A stretch of 64,000 nt of DNA, taken from contig CAXIAD010000005.1 of assembly GCA_964021645.1 (NCBI GenBank), positions 31,594 to 95,593 on the forward strand, read 5' to 3'. How positions within the stretch are numbered: position 1 is the first letter of the stretch; every line of letters begins with the position of its first letter. The translations under genes were made by a program, and so were the position numbers. Shown here in pieces: positions 9,166 to 17,022 of the stretch. The notes under the pieces were generated by a model. That model did no database searches and was not told where the DNA came from. It saw nothing but the letters and a program-made list of their open reading frames with translations. This stretch comes from CANLDA01 sp964021645. Its GTDB lineage: Bacteria > Pseudomonadota > Alphaproteobacteria > Rhodobacterales > Rhodobacteraceae.

Positions 9166-10128
9166 CTATCCTTGGCGCGCGCCGCCAACCCGCCACAGCG
9201 TCGCGAAATGGCGAATGGCAATGGTGTTATTGCGGTCCTCAGGATCACCCGTCCCCCGGTTCAAATTCGCCAATGCCGTCGCCTTATAGGTCGCATAATC
9301 ACGCTTGGGTAAATAACTAAGACCGGGGGCAGGCACCACCATTTTGGGCACCAAACACAAGGCACTTGTGCGCACATCATCCGCCAAAAACGCCGCGCGC
9401 GGATCATCCGAAAAATCCACCAGCCGCGTCAGGTCGAAAAACCGCGCCCGCACCACATAGCCCATGACCCCCTGCACAATATCAATCTCATAGGGGTGAC
9501 GCAGCCGACTGGCGCGCACAGGCGCAGGTGGCAACAGGCGCAGATTTGACCAAATCGTTGTCGCCCGATCGGTTAGATCCTCTGGCACCACCCACCCCGC
9601 AAAACACAGGGCAATGTCCGGCATCTCTTGGCTGTACTTATCGGCGAGCGCGACGAAATCATGCGGATATATCCGGTCATCATCCACGACCAATACCGCC
9701 TGATCCGCCTCCATTCGCAACAGGCTGGGCAGCACCTTTGTCGCTGGCCCCCAATCCTCACAACGATGCACCTCCACACCCTTAAGGCCTTGCAAAAATG
9801 CTGGCAAAACATAGGCGCATTCTTCGCGCTTTGAATACCCCGGCACGTTCAAAATAACCTTTGCAGGCGCGCATTTCTGATCTAACAAGCCCTTCAATAC
9901 AGTCTCTAACATGCCTATTCGGCTCGGAATCGTTGTCAGGCTCACCACAATATCCGACCGGATGTCGCGCGCGGCCCACTTGGCATCAATCTCCGCGAGG
10001 CTCAGGCGGCTCAACCGCCACTCGCGCCAAATGTCACGCAATAGACGCTCGCCTTCAAACAGGTGGTGCAGCCACAACGCAGCCCCCCCCAGCACAACAG
10101 CCCCTATTATCAACACACCCCAAATCAT
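9166..10128 (-). CDS. Membrane-anchored glycosyltransferase-like protein (GT-A type)
   Basis: 320 residues. An N-terminal hydrophobic anchor (about residues 3-22) is followed by a basic/helical linker. A globular domain then starts DIVVSLTTIPSR and contains a central acidic motif, VLVVDDDRIYP, which resembles the metal-binding D-x-D of GT-A glycosyltransferases. A G-rich SDI segment and a late ADDVRTSA also fit. A GGGGGA-type ribosome site precedes ATG 10128; the frame upstream of it includes repeat element DNA and is unlikely to be coding. The sugar and acceptor are unknown. It is divergent from another glycosyltransferase-like gene across a repeat-containing gap. Confidence 0.65.
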   Translation of the reverse strand: MIWGVLIIGAVVLGGAALWLHHLFEGERLLRDIWREWRLSRLSLAEIDAKWAARDIRSDIVVSLTTIPSRIGMLETVLKGLLDQKCAPAKVILNVPGYSKREECAYVLPAFLQGLKGVEVHRCEDWGPATKVLPSLLRMEADQAVLVVDDDRIYPHDFVALADKYSQEMPDIALCFAGWVVPEDLTDRATTIWSNLRLLPPAPVRASRLRHPYEIDIVQGVMGYVVRARFFDLTRLVDFSDDPRAAFLADDVRTSALCLVPKMVVPAPGLSYLPKRDYATYKATALANLNRGTGDPEDRNNTIAIRHFATLWRVGGARQG

Positions 10129-10187
10129 GCGATCCCCCTCATCCAACCAAACCCTAACCCACCCCCCGGTATCACACCAGCGCCCCC

Positions 10188-10261
10188 GCTTCTCTTGGGT
10201 AAAAATATCCCGGGGAGAGCGTTGAAATGCCCCGCATTTCAACGTGAGGGGCAGAGCCCCC
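10188..10261 (+). repeat. Dispersed hairpin element, copy 1
   Basis: Shares with four other intergenic sites the head CTTCTCTTGGG followed closely by AAAAATATCCCGGGG. It then has a perfect 10-bp stem (GTTGAAATGC at 10221-10230, GCATTTCAAC at 10234-10243, loop CCC) and a second stem GGGGC-AGA-GCCCC ending at 10260. It lies between two divergent genes, unlike a simple terminator. Confidence 0.75.
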
Positions 10262-10347
10262 ATCACCCGCGCATCCCCACAGCCACCAAACCAACCAAAC
10301 CACAAACCTCTCTGGTCAAATCCGTACCAACAGGCTTAACTACCTTG

Positions 10348-11190
10348 ATGACTTTTCAACCTGATCTCACCTTCATCAGTGCCGCCGACGCGCGCTACTG
10401 GCGCTGCCTCTACCAGCTATTGCGCGCAGCCAAACGACGCGGCTGGGATCAATTGGGCCATTGGGTCGCCTATGACATTGACCTCCCTCCCCATAGACGC
10501 GCCACCTTGGAACGTGCCTTTCCATGGGTCACATTCCGCACCTTTGATCTCTCCCCCTATCCCGATTTCTATGTCCCCGCCCGCGGCACCTACGCGTGGA
10601 AACCCACCCTGATCAACCAAGCCCTCCAGCAGGCACCCGGCCCTCTGATCTGGATGGACAGCGCCAATATCCCAACCGCCGACCCGACAGCGATGATCAC
10701 CCACACCCGCAAACACGGCATATATCTGCTGCGTGGTCAGGCCCCCCTGTCGCGCCGCTGTGACCCCAAGGTGCTGGACGCGCTCAACGTGCCCAGCCAG
10801 ACCCGCCAAAACCGCGAATACGTCACCGGCATCGTTGGCCTAAACGCAGCAGATCCCCGCATCCGCGCCCTTACCCAACGCTGGGCCCAGCTCTCTGCCC
10901 AGCGCGAGATCATCCGCCCCTTACACCTTGATATCCCCCGCCACATGAATGATCAGGCCGTGCTAAACGCACTGGTCCTGCCCCTCGTGGATCGCGGCGA
11001 AATCACCCTGCCCGACCACGATGTCGACATCAGCTCGGGCACCCCCATCCGCTTTATGTCCACCCGCAACAAACTTGGCCCGGATGCCCCCCTCTGGCTC
11101 GACCCTCTGGCGCGCGCTTACTACTGGACCTACAAAACCATCGACCAATGGCTGATCCGCCGAAAAACAGCGCGCGCGCCCTCTGAATAG
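10348..11190 (+). CDS. Glycosyltransferase-like protein, family not recognised
   Basis: 280 residues from ATG 10348. Residue pattern: an N-terminal alpha/beta domain, then APGPLIWMDSANIPTADP, which has the WxDS/N acidic loop seen in GT-A-like capsular glycosyltransferases, a conserved RHMNDQAVLNALV region, and a late FMSTRNK. This matches a loosely defined group of short glycosyltransferase-like proteins in surface-polysaccharide loci. The frame is open much further upstream, but that part covers the repeat element and low-complexity proline-rich codons, so it was left out. It is the last gene of the glycan region. Confidence 0.55.
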   Translation: MTFQPDLTFISAADARYWRCLYQLLRAAKRRGWDQLGHWVAYDIDLPPHRRATLERAFPWVTFRTFDLSPYPDFYVPARGTYAWKPTLINQALQQAPGPLIWMDSANIPTADPTAMITHTRKHGIYLLRGQAPLSRRCDPKVLDALNVPSQTRQNREYVTGIVGLNAADPRIRALTQRWAQLSAQREIIRPLHLDIPRHMNDQAVLNALVLPLVDRGEITLPDHDVDISSGTPIRFMSTRNKLGPDAPLWLDPLARAYYWTYKTIDQWLIRRKTARAPSE

Positions 11191-11283
11191 TCGCTTTTTG
11201 TCAGGATATTTCGCAAAGCTGCACGCGCAGCCCCACCATCCGCGCCACTCTGATCAAAACAACCGCAATAAGGCGCAGCACCC

Positions 11284-12840
11284 ATGACCAAAACCCCCGC
11301 CCCCACTCGCTCCCGTCTTGGTGGCCGCTCCGCCCGCCGCGCCATTCGCTCCGCCCCGAATTTCGACATGCTGCCTGGCCTCACCAATAATCTGCCCCTG
11401 TGTGACATCATGGATGGCAGCCAGATTGAGCGCATCGACACCGCCTCCATGGAGATCCTTGAAAACATCGGCGTGGTTTTTCGCGATCCCATCGCCATTG
11501 CCGATTGGAAACGCGCCGGGGCCAAGGTGATTGACGAAACTGTCTATCTGGATCGCGGCCTTGTGCGTGACCTGATCGCCTCCATCCCCAGCGACTTCAC
11601 CTATCACGCTCGCGACCCACAGAAAAACGTCCGCCTTGGCGGTAAACACGCGATCTTTGTGCCCATGACAGGCGCGCCCTACATGCGCGACCTTGACGAT
11701 GTGCGCCGCAATCCGATGATGCAAGATCTGGAGATGTTTCACAAACTTTCCCACATGATGCCTTCTCTGCATTCCAGCGCGCACCATATTGTTGAGCCCT
11801 ACGACCACCCCATCAGCCAACGCCACCTGCGCATCACCTATTCGTCGATGAAACATTCCGACAAAACCTTTATGGGCATGACCACCTCCCCCCAAAACGC
11901 CGAGGATGTACTGGATATGTGCGCCATTCTCTTTGGCGAGGATTTCATCGACCAAAACCCCGTGACCACAGGCAATTGCAACGGTAACTCGCCGCTTGTC
12001 TGGGATGAAACCATGCTCGGCGCGATGCGCGCCTTCTGTAGGCGCAACCAACCGGTGCTGTGCTCGCCCTTTGTGCTGGGTGGGGCCAATACACCCGCCT
12101 CTGTCGCCGCCTCCGTCGCGCAACTCAACGCCGAGGCCCTAAGCGCGCTGGCCTACACCCAAGTTATCCGCAAAGGGGCCCCCGCGATCTACGGCCACTA
12201 CCTCTCAACCGTCAGCATGAAATCCGGCGCCCCCATGGCAGGAACCCCCGAAATCTCGCTGATGAACTTTATGATCGGCCAGATGGCGCGGCATTACGGC
12301 ATCCCGTGGCGCACCTCAAATACGCTGGGCGGGGCCAAAACATTCGACGCTCAGGCCGGTTACGAAAGCGCAACAACCCTCTCGTCGGTCATGCATGCCG
12401 GGGCCAACTACATCTGGCACTCCGCTGGCTGGAACGAGGCAGGCATGCACTGCTCTACTGCTAAATTCATCGTGGATGCAGAACAATGCGCCATGGCCTA
12501 CCGCATGGCCCAAGGCCCCGATTGGACCGATTTTGACGCGGCAATTGCCGCCGTTAGCGATGTCGGCCCCGGTGGGCACTACCTTGGCCACCCCCACACA
12601 CAGGAAAACTTCCAAACCGCGTTTTTCATGCCCGAAATGTTCGACAATAACTCCATCGAACAATGGCAGGCCGAGGGCGGCATCGAAATCACCGAACGCG
12701 CCCTAAACCGCGCCAAAAAGCTGCTGAGCGAATATCAGGAACCCCACCTCGACATCGCCAAAAACGAGGAATTGCTGGAATATATCGCCCGCCGCGAAGG
12801 CGAAATTCCCGCCGCCGATGAACTCAACCAAGACCACTAA
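11284..12840 (+). CDS. MttB-family (trimethylamine/betaine) methyltransferase, non-pyrrolysine type
   Basis: 518 residues, the usual length for the MttB superfamily. The family layout is clear: an N-terminal helical segment, a TIM-barrel core with VTTGNCNGNSPLVWDE, GGANTPASVAAS, and a C-terminal GPGGHYLGHPHTQ metal-binding-like motif. Classical MttB uses a pyrrolysine encoded by an in-frame TAG; here the frame is continuous, so this belongs to the non-Pyl branch whose known members demethylate glycine betaine, proline betaine or carnitine, passing the methyl group to a corrinoid protein. No corrinoid partner is in the window. Placement beside betaine-type catabolic genes suggests a quaternary amine substrate. 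Confidence 0.85.
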   Translation: MTKTPAPTRSRLGGRSARRAIRSAPNFDMLPGLTNNLPLCDIMDGSQIERIDTASMEILENIGVVFRDPIAIADWKRAGAKVIDETVYLDRGLVRDLIASIPSDFTYHARDPQKNVRLGGKHAIFVPMTGAPYMRDLDDVRRNPMMQDLEMFHKLSHMMPSLHSSAHHIVEPYDHPISQRHLRITYSSMKHSDKTFMGMTTSPQNAEDVLDMCAILFGEDFIDQNPVTTGNCNGNSPLVWDETMLGAMRAFCRRNQPVLCSPFVLGGANTPASVAASVAQLNAEALSALAYTQVIRKGAPAIYGHYLSTVSMKSGAPMAGTPEISLMNFMIGQMARHYGIPWRTSNTLGGAKTFDAQAGYESATTLSSVMHAGANYIWHSAGWNEAGMHCSTAKFIVDAEQCAMAYRMAQGPDWTDFDAAIAAVSDVGPGGHYLGHPHTQENFQTAFFMPEMFDNNSIEQWQAEGGIEITERALNRAKKLLSEYQEPHLDIAKNEELLEYIARREGEIPAADELNQDH

Positions 12841-12857
12841 TCAAAAACCGCCCCCCG

Positions 12858-12925
12858 GCTTCTCTTGGGCAAAAATATCCTGGGGGGCGTTGCAGGCGTC
12901 AGCCTTCAACGGGGGGCTAGCCCCC
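12858..12925 (+). repeat. Dispersed hairpin element, copy 2
   Basis: Head GCTTCTCTTGGGC plus AAAAATATCC, a GTTG/CAAC-flanked imperfect stem around 12889-12910, and the palindrome GGGGGCTAGCCCCC at 12912-12925. It sits between the MttB-like gene and the downstream MDR gene. The stem sequence differs from copy 1 while the folding pattern is kept. Confidence 0.7.
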
Positions 12926-13062
12926 TCTTGCCTCCCCCCTCCGGTCTCCGCGCAATCAACGTCGCAAAAACTCCCGCTTTGTGTCGCACTACAGCGATAC
13001 GCAGCTATCATGATGGCCTAGGCTCCCCACACGCCCCACTCCTTTGACATACGAGGCCGCCC

Positions 13063-14175
13063 ATGATCCCAACCACAATGCACGCCGTCCAGCTTATCGG
13101 CCATGGTGGCATCGACCAACTTGCCTACCGCACCAATATCCCCGTGCCCTCCCCGGCACAGGACGAGGTATTGATCAAAGTGACTGCGGCCGGGATCAAC
13201 AATACCGACATCAATACCCGCATCGGTTGGTACTCCAAAGCAGTAACCACCGACACAGAAACCGGCGGCGCAGATGGCTTTGATACCGTTAACGATGACG
13301 ACGCCAGTTGGTCCGGCATCCCGCTAACCTTCCCCCGTATTCAGGGCGCGGATGTCTGCGGTGAAATCGTCGCCGTTGGCGCAGATATTGACCCCGCGCG
13401 CATTGGACAACGTGTGCTGGTGCAATCCATCCAACCCGTCCGCGACGCCGCCCCCTATACCTGCATCACCTTTGGCAGCGAATGCGACGGCGGCTTTGCC
13501 CAGTTCACAGTGGCGAAATCCGAATTCACCCATGCGGTCAATTGCGATTGGACTGACGCAGAGCTGGCCTCACTACCCTGCGCCTATTCCACCGCCGAAA
13601 ACATGCTGCACCGCGCAGGCATCGGGGCGGGCTGTGGTGACATGGAGGGCGAAACCGTCCTCATCACCGGGGCCTCCGGCGGTGTTGGCTCTGCCGCCGT
13701 GCAACTTGCAAAACGCCGCGGCGCGCATGTCATCGCCATGTGCTCCCCCGCCAAAACAACCGAAGTCACAGCCCTTGGGGCCGACCAAGTCATCGACCGC
13801 AATGCAGACCTGATTGCCGAATTGGGCCGCGATAGTGTCGATTTTGTCATTGATCTTGTGGCAGGCCCGCAATGGCCCTCCCTGCTAGAGGTGCTGCGCC
13901 GTGGCGGGCGCTATGCCACCGCCGGGGCCATCGCCGGACCAATCACCGAACTGGATGTGCGCACGCTCTACCTCAAGGATCTCACGCTCTTTGGCTCCAC
14001 CTTTCAGGCCGATGAGGTGTTCCCAAATCTGATCTCCTATGTCGAACGCGGTGAAATTCGCCCAACCCTTGCCGCCACCTATCCCCTTGCCAATATCGCT
14101 GGCGCCCAAGAGGATTTCCTGACCAAGAAACACACCGGCAAACTCGTCCTCATCCCGCCACACCCTGATCACTAA
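13063..14175 (+). CDS. MDR-family NAD(P)H-dependent oxidoreductase (quinone-oxidoreductase-like)
   Basis: 370 residues, medium-chain dehydrogenase/reductase fold. The GroES-like catalytic domain is followed by a Rossmann motif (GASGGVGSAAVQLAK, about residues 193-207). The structural-zinc four-cysteine lobe typical of zinc alcohol dehydrogenases is not apparent, which favours the quinone oxidoreductase/enoyl-reductase branch. It lies nine bases upstream of the enolase-superfamily gene, so the two are probably one operon with the MttB-like gene. The substrate is unknown; a carbonyl or alkene intermediate of the same catabolic route is a reasonable guess. ATG 13078 is an alternative start. Confidence 0.75.
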   Translation: MIPTTMHAVQLIGHGGIDQLAYRTNIPVPSPAQDEVLIKVTAAGINNTDINTRIGWYSKAVTTDTETGGADGFDTVNDDDASWSGIPLTFPRIQGADVCGEIVAVGADIDPARIGQRVLVQSIQPVRDAAPYTCITFGSECDGGFAQFTVAKSEFTHAVNCDWTDAELASLPCAYSTAENMLHRAGIGAGCGDMEGETVLITGASGGVGSAAVQLAKRRGAHVIAMCSPAKTTEVTALGADQVIDRNADLIAELGRDSVDFVIDLVAGPQWPSLLEVLRRGGRYATAGAIAGPITELDVRTLYLKDLTLFGSTFQADEVFPNLISYVERGEIRPTLAATYPLANIAGAQEDFLTKKHTGKLVLIPPHPDH

Positions 14176-14184
14176 AGGCCCCAC

Positions 14185-15309
14185 ATGCATATTTCCAAGA
14201 TAGAGCTTTTTCAGGTCGACCTCCCCTATGCCGGCGGCACCTATACGCTGTCCGGCGGGCGCACCTATGACAGCTTTGATGCCTCGATTGTCTGCATCAC
14301 CACCGATACAGGCATAACGGGATGGGGCGAATCCACCCCCTTCGGCCCCAACTACATCGCCGCCCACGCACAGGGCGCACGCGCGGGAATCGCAGAAATC
14401 GCACCGTATCTGTTGGGCCGAGATCCACGACAGGTTGACCGTATCAATGACGCCATGAATGATGCCCTGATGGGCCATAACCACGCCAAAGCAGCCCTGG
14501 ATATCGCCTGTTGGGATATCTTCGGCAAATCCGTAAATCTGCCTGTCTGCGAATTGCTAGGCGGTTCCACCGGACACCGCTTACCTATCATCAGCTCGAT
14601 CTACGCAGGCACCCCCGATGACATGCGCGCCCGCGTCGCCGCCCACCGCGCCAAGGGCTACACAGGGCACTCCGTCAAAATCGGCGCATCCGAGGCAGAG
14701 GGCGGCCCGACCCTTGACGCGGCACGCATCACTGCCTCGCTCGCCGATCGCCAACCGGGCGAATATTTCATCGTCGATGCCAATGGCGGATTGATCCCCG
14801 AAACCGCCCTGCGCCTGCTGCGCCTTTTGCCCGACGGGCTTGATTTCGTACTAGAGGCCCCCTGCGCCACATGGCGTGAAACCATGTCCCTGCGTGCGCG
14901 CTGCCCCGTGCCGATCATCGTCGATGAGCTCGCCCAACAGGACGAGGATATCGCGCTGATCATCGCCAATGACATTGCCGACGGTATCGGCCTGAAGATC
15001 ACCAAGGCTGGCGGGCTAACCCATGCGCGTCGTCACCGCGATATCTGCCGCAGCGCGGGCCTCACCATGAGCGTTCAGGACACCGTCGGTTCCGCCATTG
15101 CCTTTGCCGCCATCGCCCATCTTGGGGCCACCGTGCCACCGCAACTGCTGCGCTGCATCCTTGACACCCGTGACATGACTCCGCTGGAAACGGCACAGTT
15201 TGACGCCCCGATCATCGACGGCGGCGTCATGGTGCCCAGCGCACCGGGCCTTGGCCTCACCATCAACCGCGACGTGTTGAAATCCCCCATTTCAACTTGG
15301 ACACACTGA
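14185..15309 (+). CDS. Enolase-superfamily enzyme (hydroxyproline-betaine epimerase / cis-3-hydroxyproline dehydratase-like)
   Basis: 374 residues with the mandelate racemase/muconate lactonizing layout. Metal ligands appear as D198 (VDAN), E224 (LEAP) and D247 (VDEL). The catalytic lysines are K165 (SVKIG) and K271 (GLKITKAGG), one on each face, as expected for 1,1-proton transfer or dehydration. The N-terminal capping loop with LSGGRTYDSFDA and the GWGESTPFG motif recall the HpbD / cis-3-hydroxy-L-proline dehydratase group. Whether it epimerises or dehydrates cannot be told from sequence. The stop is followed by the convergent FAD oxidase operon, whose gene set matches the same pathway. Confidence 0.75.
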   Translation: MHISKIELFQVDLPYAGGTYTLSGGRTYDSFDASIVCITTDTGITGWGESTPFGPNYIAAHAQGARAGIAEIAPYLLGRDPRQVDRINDAMNDALMGHNHAKAALDIACWDIFGKSVNLPVCELLGGSTGHRLPIISSIYAGTPDDMRARVAAHRAKGYTGHSVKIGASEAEGGPTLDAARITASLADRQPGEYFIVDANGGLIPETALRLLRLLPDGLDFVLEAPCATWRETMSLRARCPVPIIVDELAQQDEDIALIIANDIADGIGLKITKAGGLTHARRHRDICRSAGLTMSVQDTVGSAIAFAAIAHLGATVPPQLLRCILDTRDMTPLETAQFDAPIIDGGVMVPSAPGLGLTINRDVLKSPISTWTH

Positions 15310-15350
15310 TCCCACCGCTAAACCAAACCCGCCTCAAATGTCGCGCGCCC

Positions 15351-15382
15351 CTTCTTCTGAGCAAAAATATCCCCGCCGGAGG
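15351..15382 (+). repeat. Dispersed hairpin element, copy 3 (partial)
   Basis: CTTCTTCTGAGC plus AAAAATATCCCC matches the head of the other copies, followed by CGCCGGAGG. The two downstream stems are missing, so it is a truncated or degenerate copy. Confidence 0.5.
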
Positions 15383-15454
15383 CATCCTACCCAGCCACAC
15401 CAAAACACGTCGCGCGCCAGTAGGCTCAGCGCCCGGAAAACACCCTGATTAACC

Positions 15455-15530
15455 AGTTTTGTACAAAACTCGCCACCTCAGCGGAGTTTTGTACGAAACT
15501 CGGGGGTGTTTTGTACAATTTGTACAAAAG
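15455..15530 (+). repeat. TGTACA palindrome module A
   Basis: Contains a perfect 16-base palindrome AGTTTTGTACAAAACT (15455-15470), a near copy AGTTTTGTACGAAACT (15485-15500), and, after a G-rich spacer, a double site TTTTGTAC-AA-TTTGTACAAAA (15509-15529). The last two parts recur as an inverted, near-identical module at 40851-40896. The symmetry would suit a dimeric DNA-binding protein, but nothing identifies one. Confidence 0.7.
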
Positions 15531-15673
15531 CCGCCTTTGTGACCGTGCCGCGCGGCGGTGTCAGGCTCTGTTAAACCACAACATATGGCGCTTAGCTGTT
15601 GCGCGAATCCGCTTTTGTACGTTCCAGTTTGCACAGGGGTCAGGGGTTAATGCACCGTTCCCAGTTGCGCCAA

Positions 15674-17020
15674 TCATTCCGCCCCGGCCCGCCATTCCTT
15701 CCACCGCAAATAGGTATTCGCCCCCATCGTTGCAAAGGGTTCTGGCGGCAGTTTCTTCGGCGCGACCTCATCCGCAAAAAACGCTGTGATATCAGATGTT
15801 TCGCCCATTGCCAGCTCTGCCGCAGCGATGCCCGACAAGGTGCCCCGCGCCGTGCCCAGCCCGTTTTGCACACAGGCGGCAAAAACACCCTCTTCAACCT
15901 GTCTCATCACCGAAACACCGTTCAAACTAAGACACAGATGCCCCGCCCAGGTATATGCCATTTCCATACCGCTAAGCTGCGGAAATCGCTCATCGAATTT
16001 TTTTCTATGCACCTTGGATGTGCGTTTTAAGTGCCCGTCATTTGGCACCATTCCGGGCAAAACCGTCGCGCAGGTGCGGGTGATGATCCGGTTGCCTCCC
16101 TGCGCGGAATCGATTCGCCGCATTGTGGTGCCCATCGGATCAGAAGGCGTAATTCCCCAACGCGAATTTCCGCCAAGCTTTTCAAGGGCTTCCTTGTCCA
16201 ACTCCTTGGTCATTGAGGCATATAGGAACAATTGTAACAATTTTCCTTTCGCAACACCAAAACTCTCCAGATGTCCGTTGTTCGCAAGGATCACTTTGCC
16301 CGTGCTAACGCTGCCAGATTTGGTTCTAACGGTCCAATCTGAAAGGGTTTTTTCGATGCTCACCACGGGGGAGTTCTCATGAATCGCGATTCGTTCGCTT
16401 AACCCATCCCCCAACCCCCGAATGTAGCCCCCCGGCTGCAACATCAACGTCCCCGGCGTATACAGTCCAGATAGATAATGCCGACTGCCCGTTAGCTCAT
16501 ACATTGCCTGCTGATCCAGCTTTTCTGATGCCTCCCCCATCACCTCTAAGTGATTGAAATAGCTTTCATTATGGGCATCTCCTGCCGCGGTGGCGGCACC
16601 ATTCACCTTGCCCACTGGATCGGCATAATTCGGGTCGATTTTGTAGTCCTGAACCGCCTCTTGCGCAAAGCGGATTGCCTGTCGGTTCAGCCCGATCATC
16701 CGCAGATCCTGCGCAACGCCCTGCCCCGCATAGTCATCGGAGGCCAGATCATGCGGCAGATCAATCATAAAACCAGAATTGCGCCCCGCCGCCCCCTCCG
16801 CCAGCACGCCCGCCTCCAATAAAACAACGCGTAAACAAGGGTCTAACTGCAATAGACGCCGCGCCGCAGACAGGCCGGCAAAGCCACCGCCGATGATGGT
16901 CACATCGGCGATTTCATCCTGTGATAATGTGGGGTTAGATACTCTTCCCCCTAAAATATCGCTCCACGCAGCCACCCCCTTGTGTTGGGGTAACCGCTTG
17001 GCTTGAAACTGCTGCCTCAT
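15674..17020 (-). CDS. FAD-dependent oxidoreductase (DAO family; HypF/PuuB-like)
   Basis: 448 residues. The dinucleotide motif VTIIGGGFAGLSAARRL begins near residue 38 and is followed by EAGVLAEGAAGRNSGFM, the FAD-ring contact of the DAO family; a late GLGTARGTLSGIAAAEL closes the FAD site. The fold fits secondary-amine or imino-acid oxidases such as gamma-glutamylputrescine oxidase (PuuB) and the cis-4-hydroxy-D-proline dehydrogenase HypF. Two bases separate it from the upstream aldehyde dehydrogenase stop (TGACCATG), so they are translationally linked. With ALDH and a DapA-family enzyme in the same operon, an imino-acid oxidation role is likelier than polyamine breakdown. Confidence 0.75.
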   Translation of the reverse strand: MRQQFQAKRLPQHKGVAAWSDILGGRVSNPTLSQDEIADVTIIGGGFAGLSAARRLLQLDPCLRVVLLEAGVLAEGAAGRNSGFMIDLPHDLASDDYAGQGVAQDLRMIGLNRQAIRFAQEAVQDYKIDPNYADPVGKVNGAATAAGDAHNESYFNHLEVMGEASEKLDQQAMYELTGSRHYLSGLYTPGTLMLQPGGYIRGLGDGLSERIAIHENSPVVSIEKTLSDWTVRTKSGSVSTGKVILANNGHLESFGVAKGKLLQLFLYASMTKELDKEALEKLGGNSRWGITPSDPMGTTMRRIDSAQGGNRIITRTCATVLPGMVPNDGHLKRTSKVHRKKFDERFPQLSGMEMAYTWAGHLCLSLNGVSVMRQVEEGVFAACVQNGLGTARGTLSGIAAAELAMGETSDITAFFADEVAPKKLPPEPFATMGANTYLRWKEWRAGAE

Positions 17021-17022
17021 GG

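Larger units (their letters stand above)
15310..15673. other. Convergent intergenic region with repeat copy 3 and TGTACA palindromes
   Basis: 364 bases between the convergent enolase-superfamily and FAD-oxidase genes. It holds a partial copy of the dispersed element (15351-15382) and the TGTACA palindrome module (15455-15530). No convincing gene or RNA gene is present. Confidence 0.6.

Noticed and set aside
11284..12840. Pyrrolysine (in-frame TAG) in the MttB-like gene
   Set aside because: The frame runs uninterrupted for 518 codons, so it is the non-pyrrolysine branch.
15310..15673. Attachment site or plasmid partition site at the TGTACA repeats
   Set aside because: No integrase, recombinase or partition gene is nearby; only the symmetry is shown.
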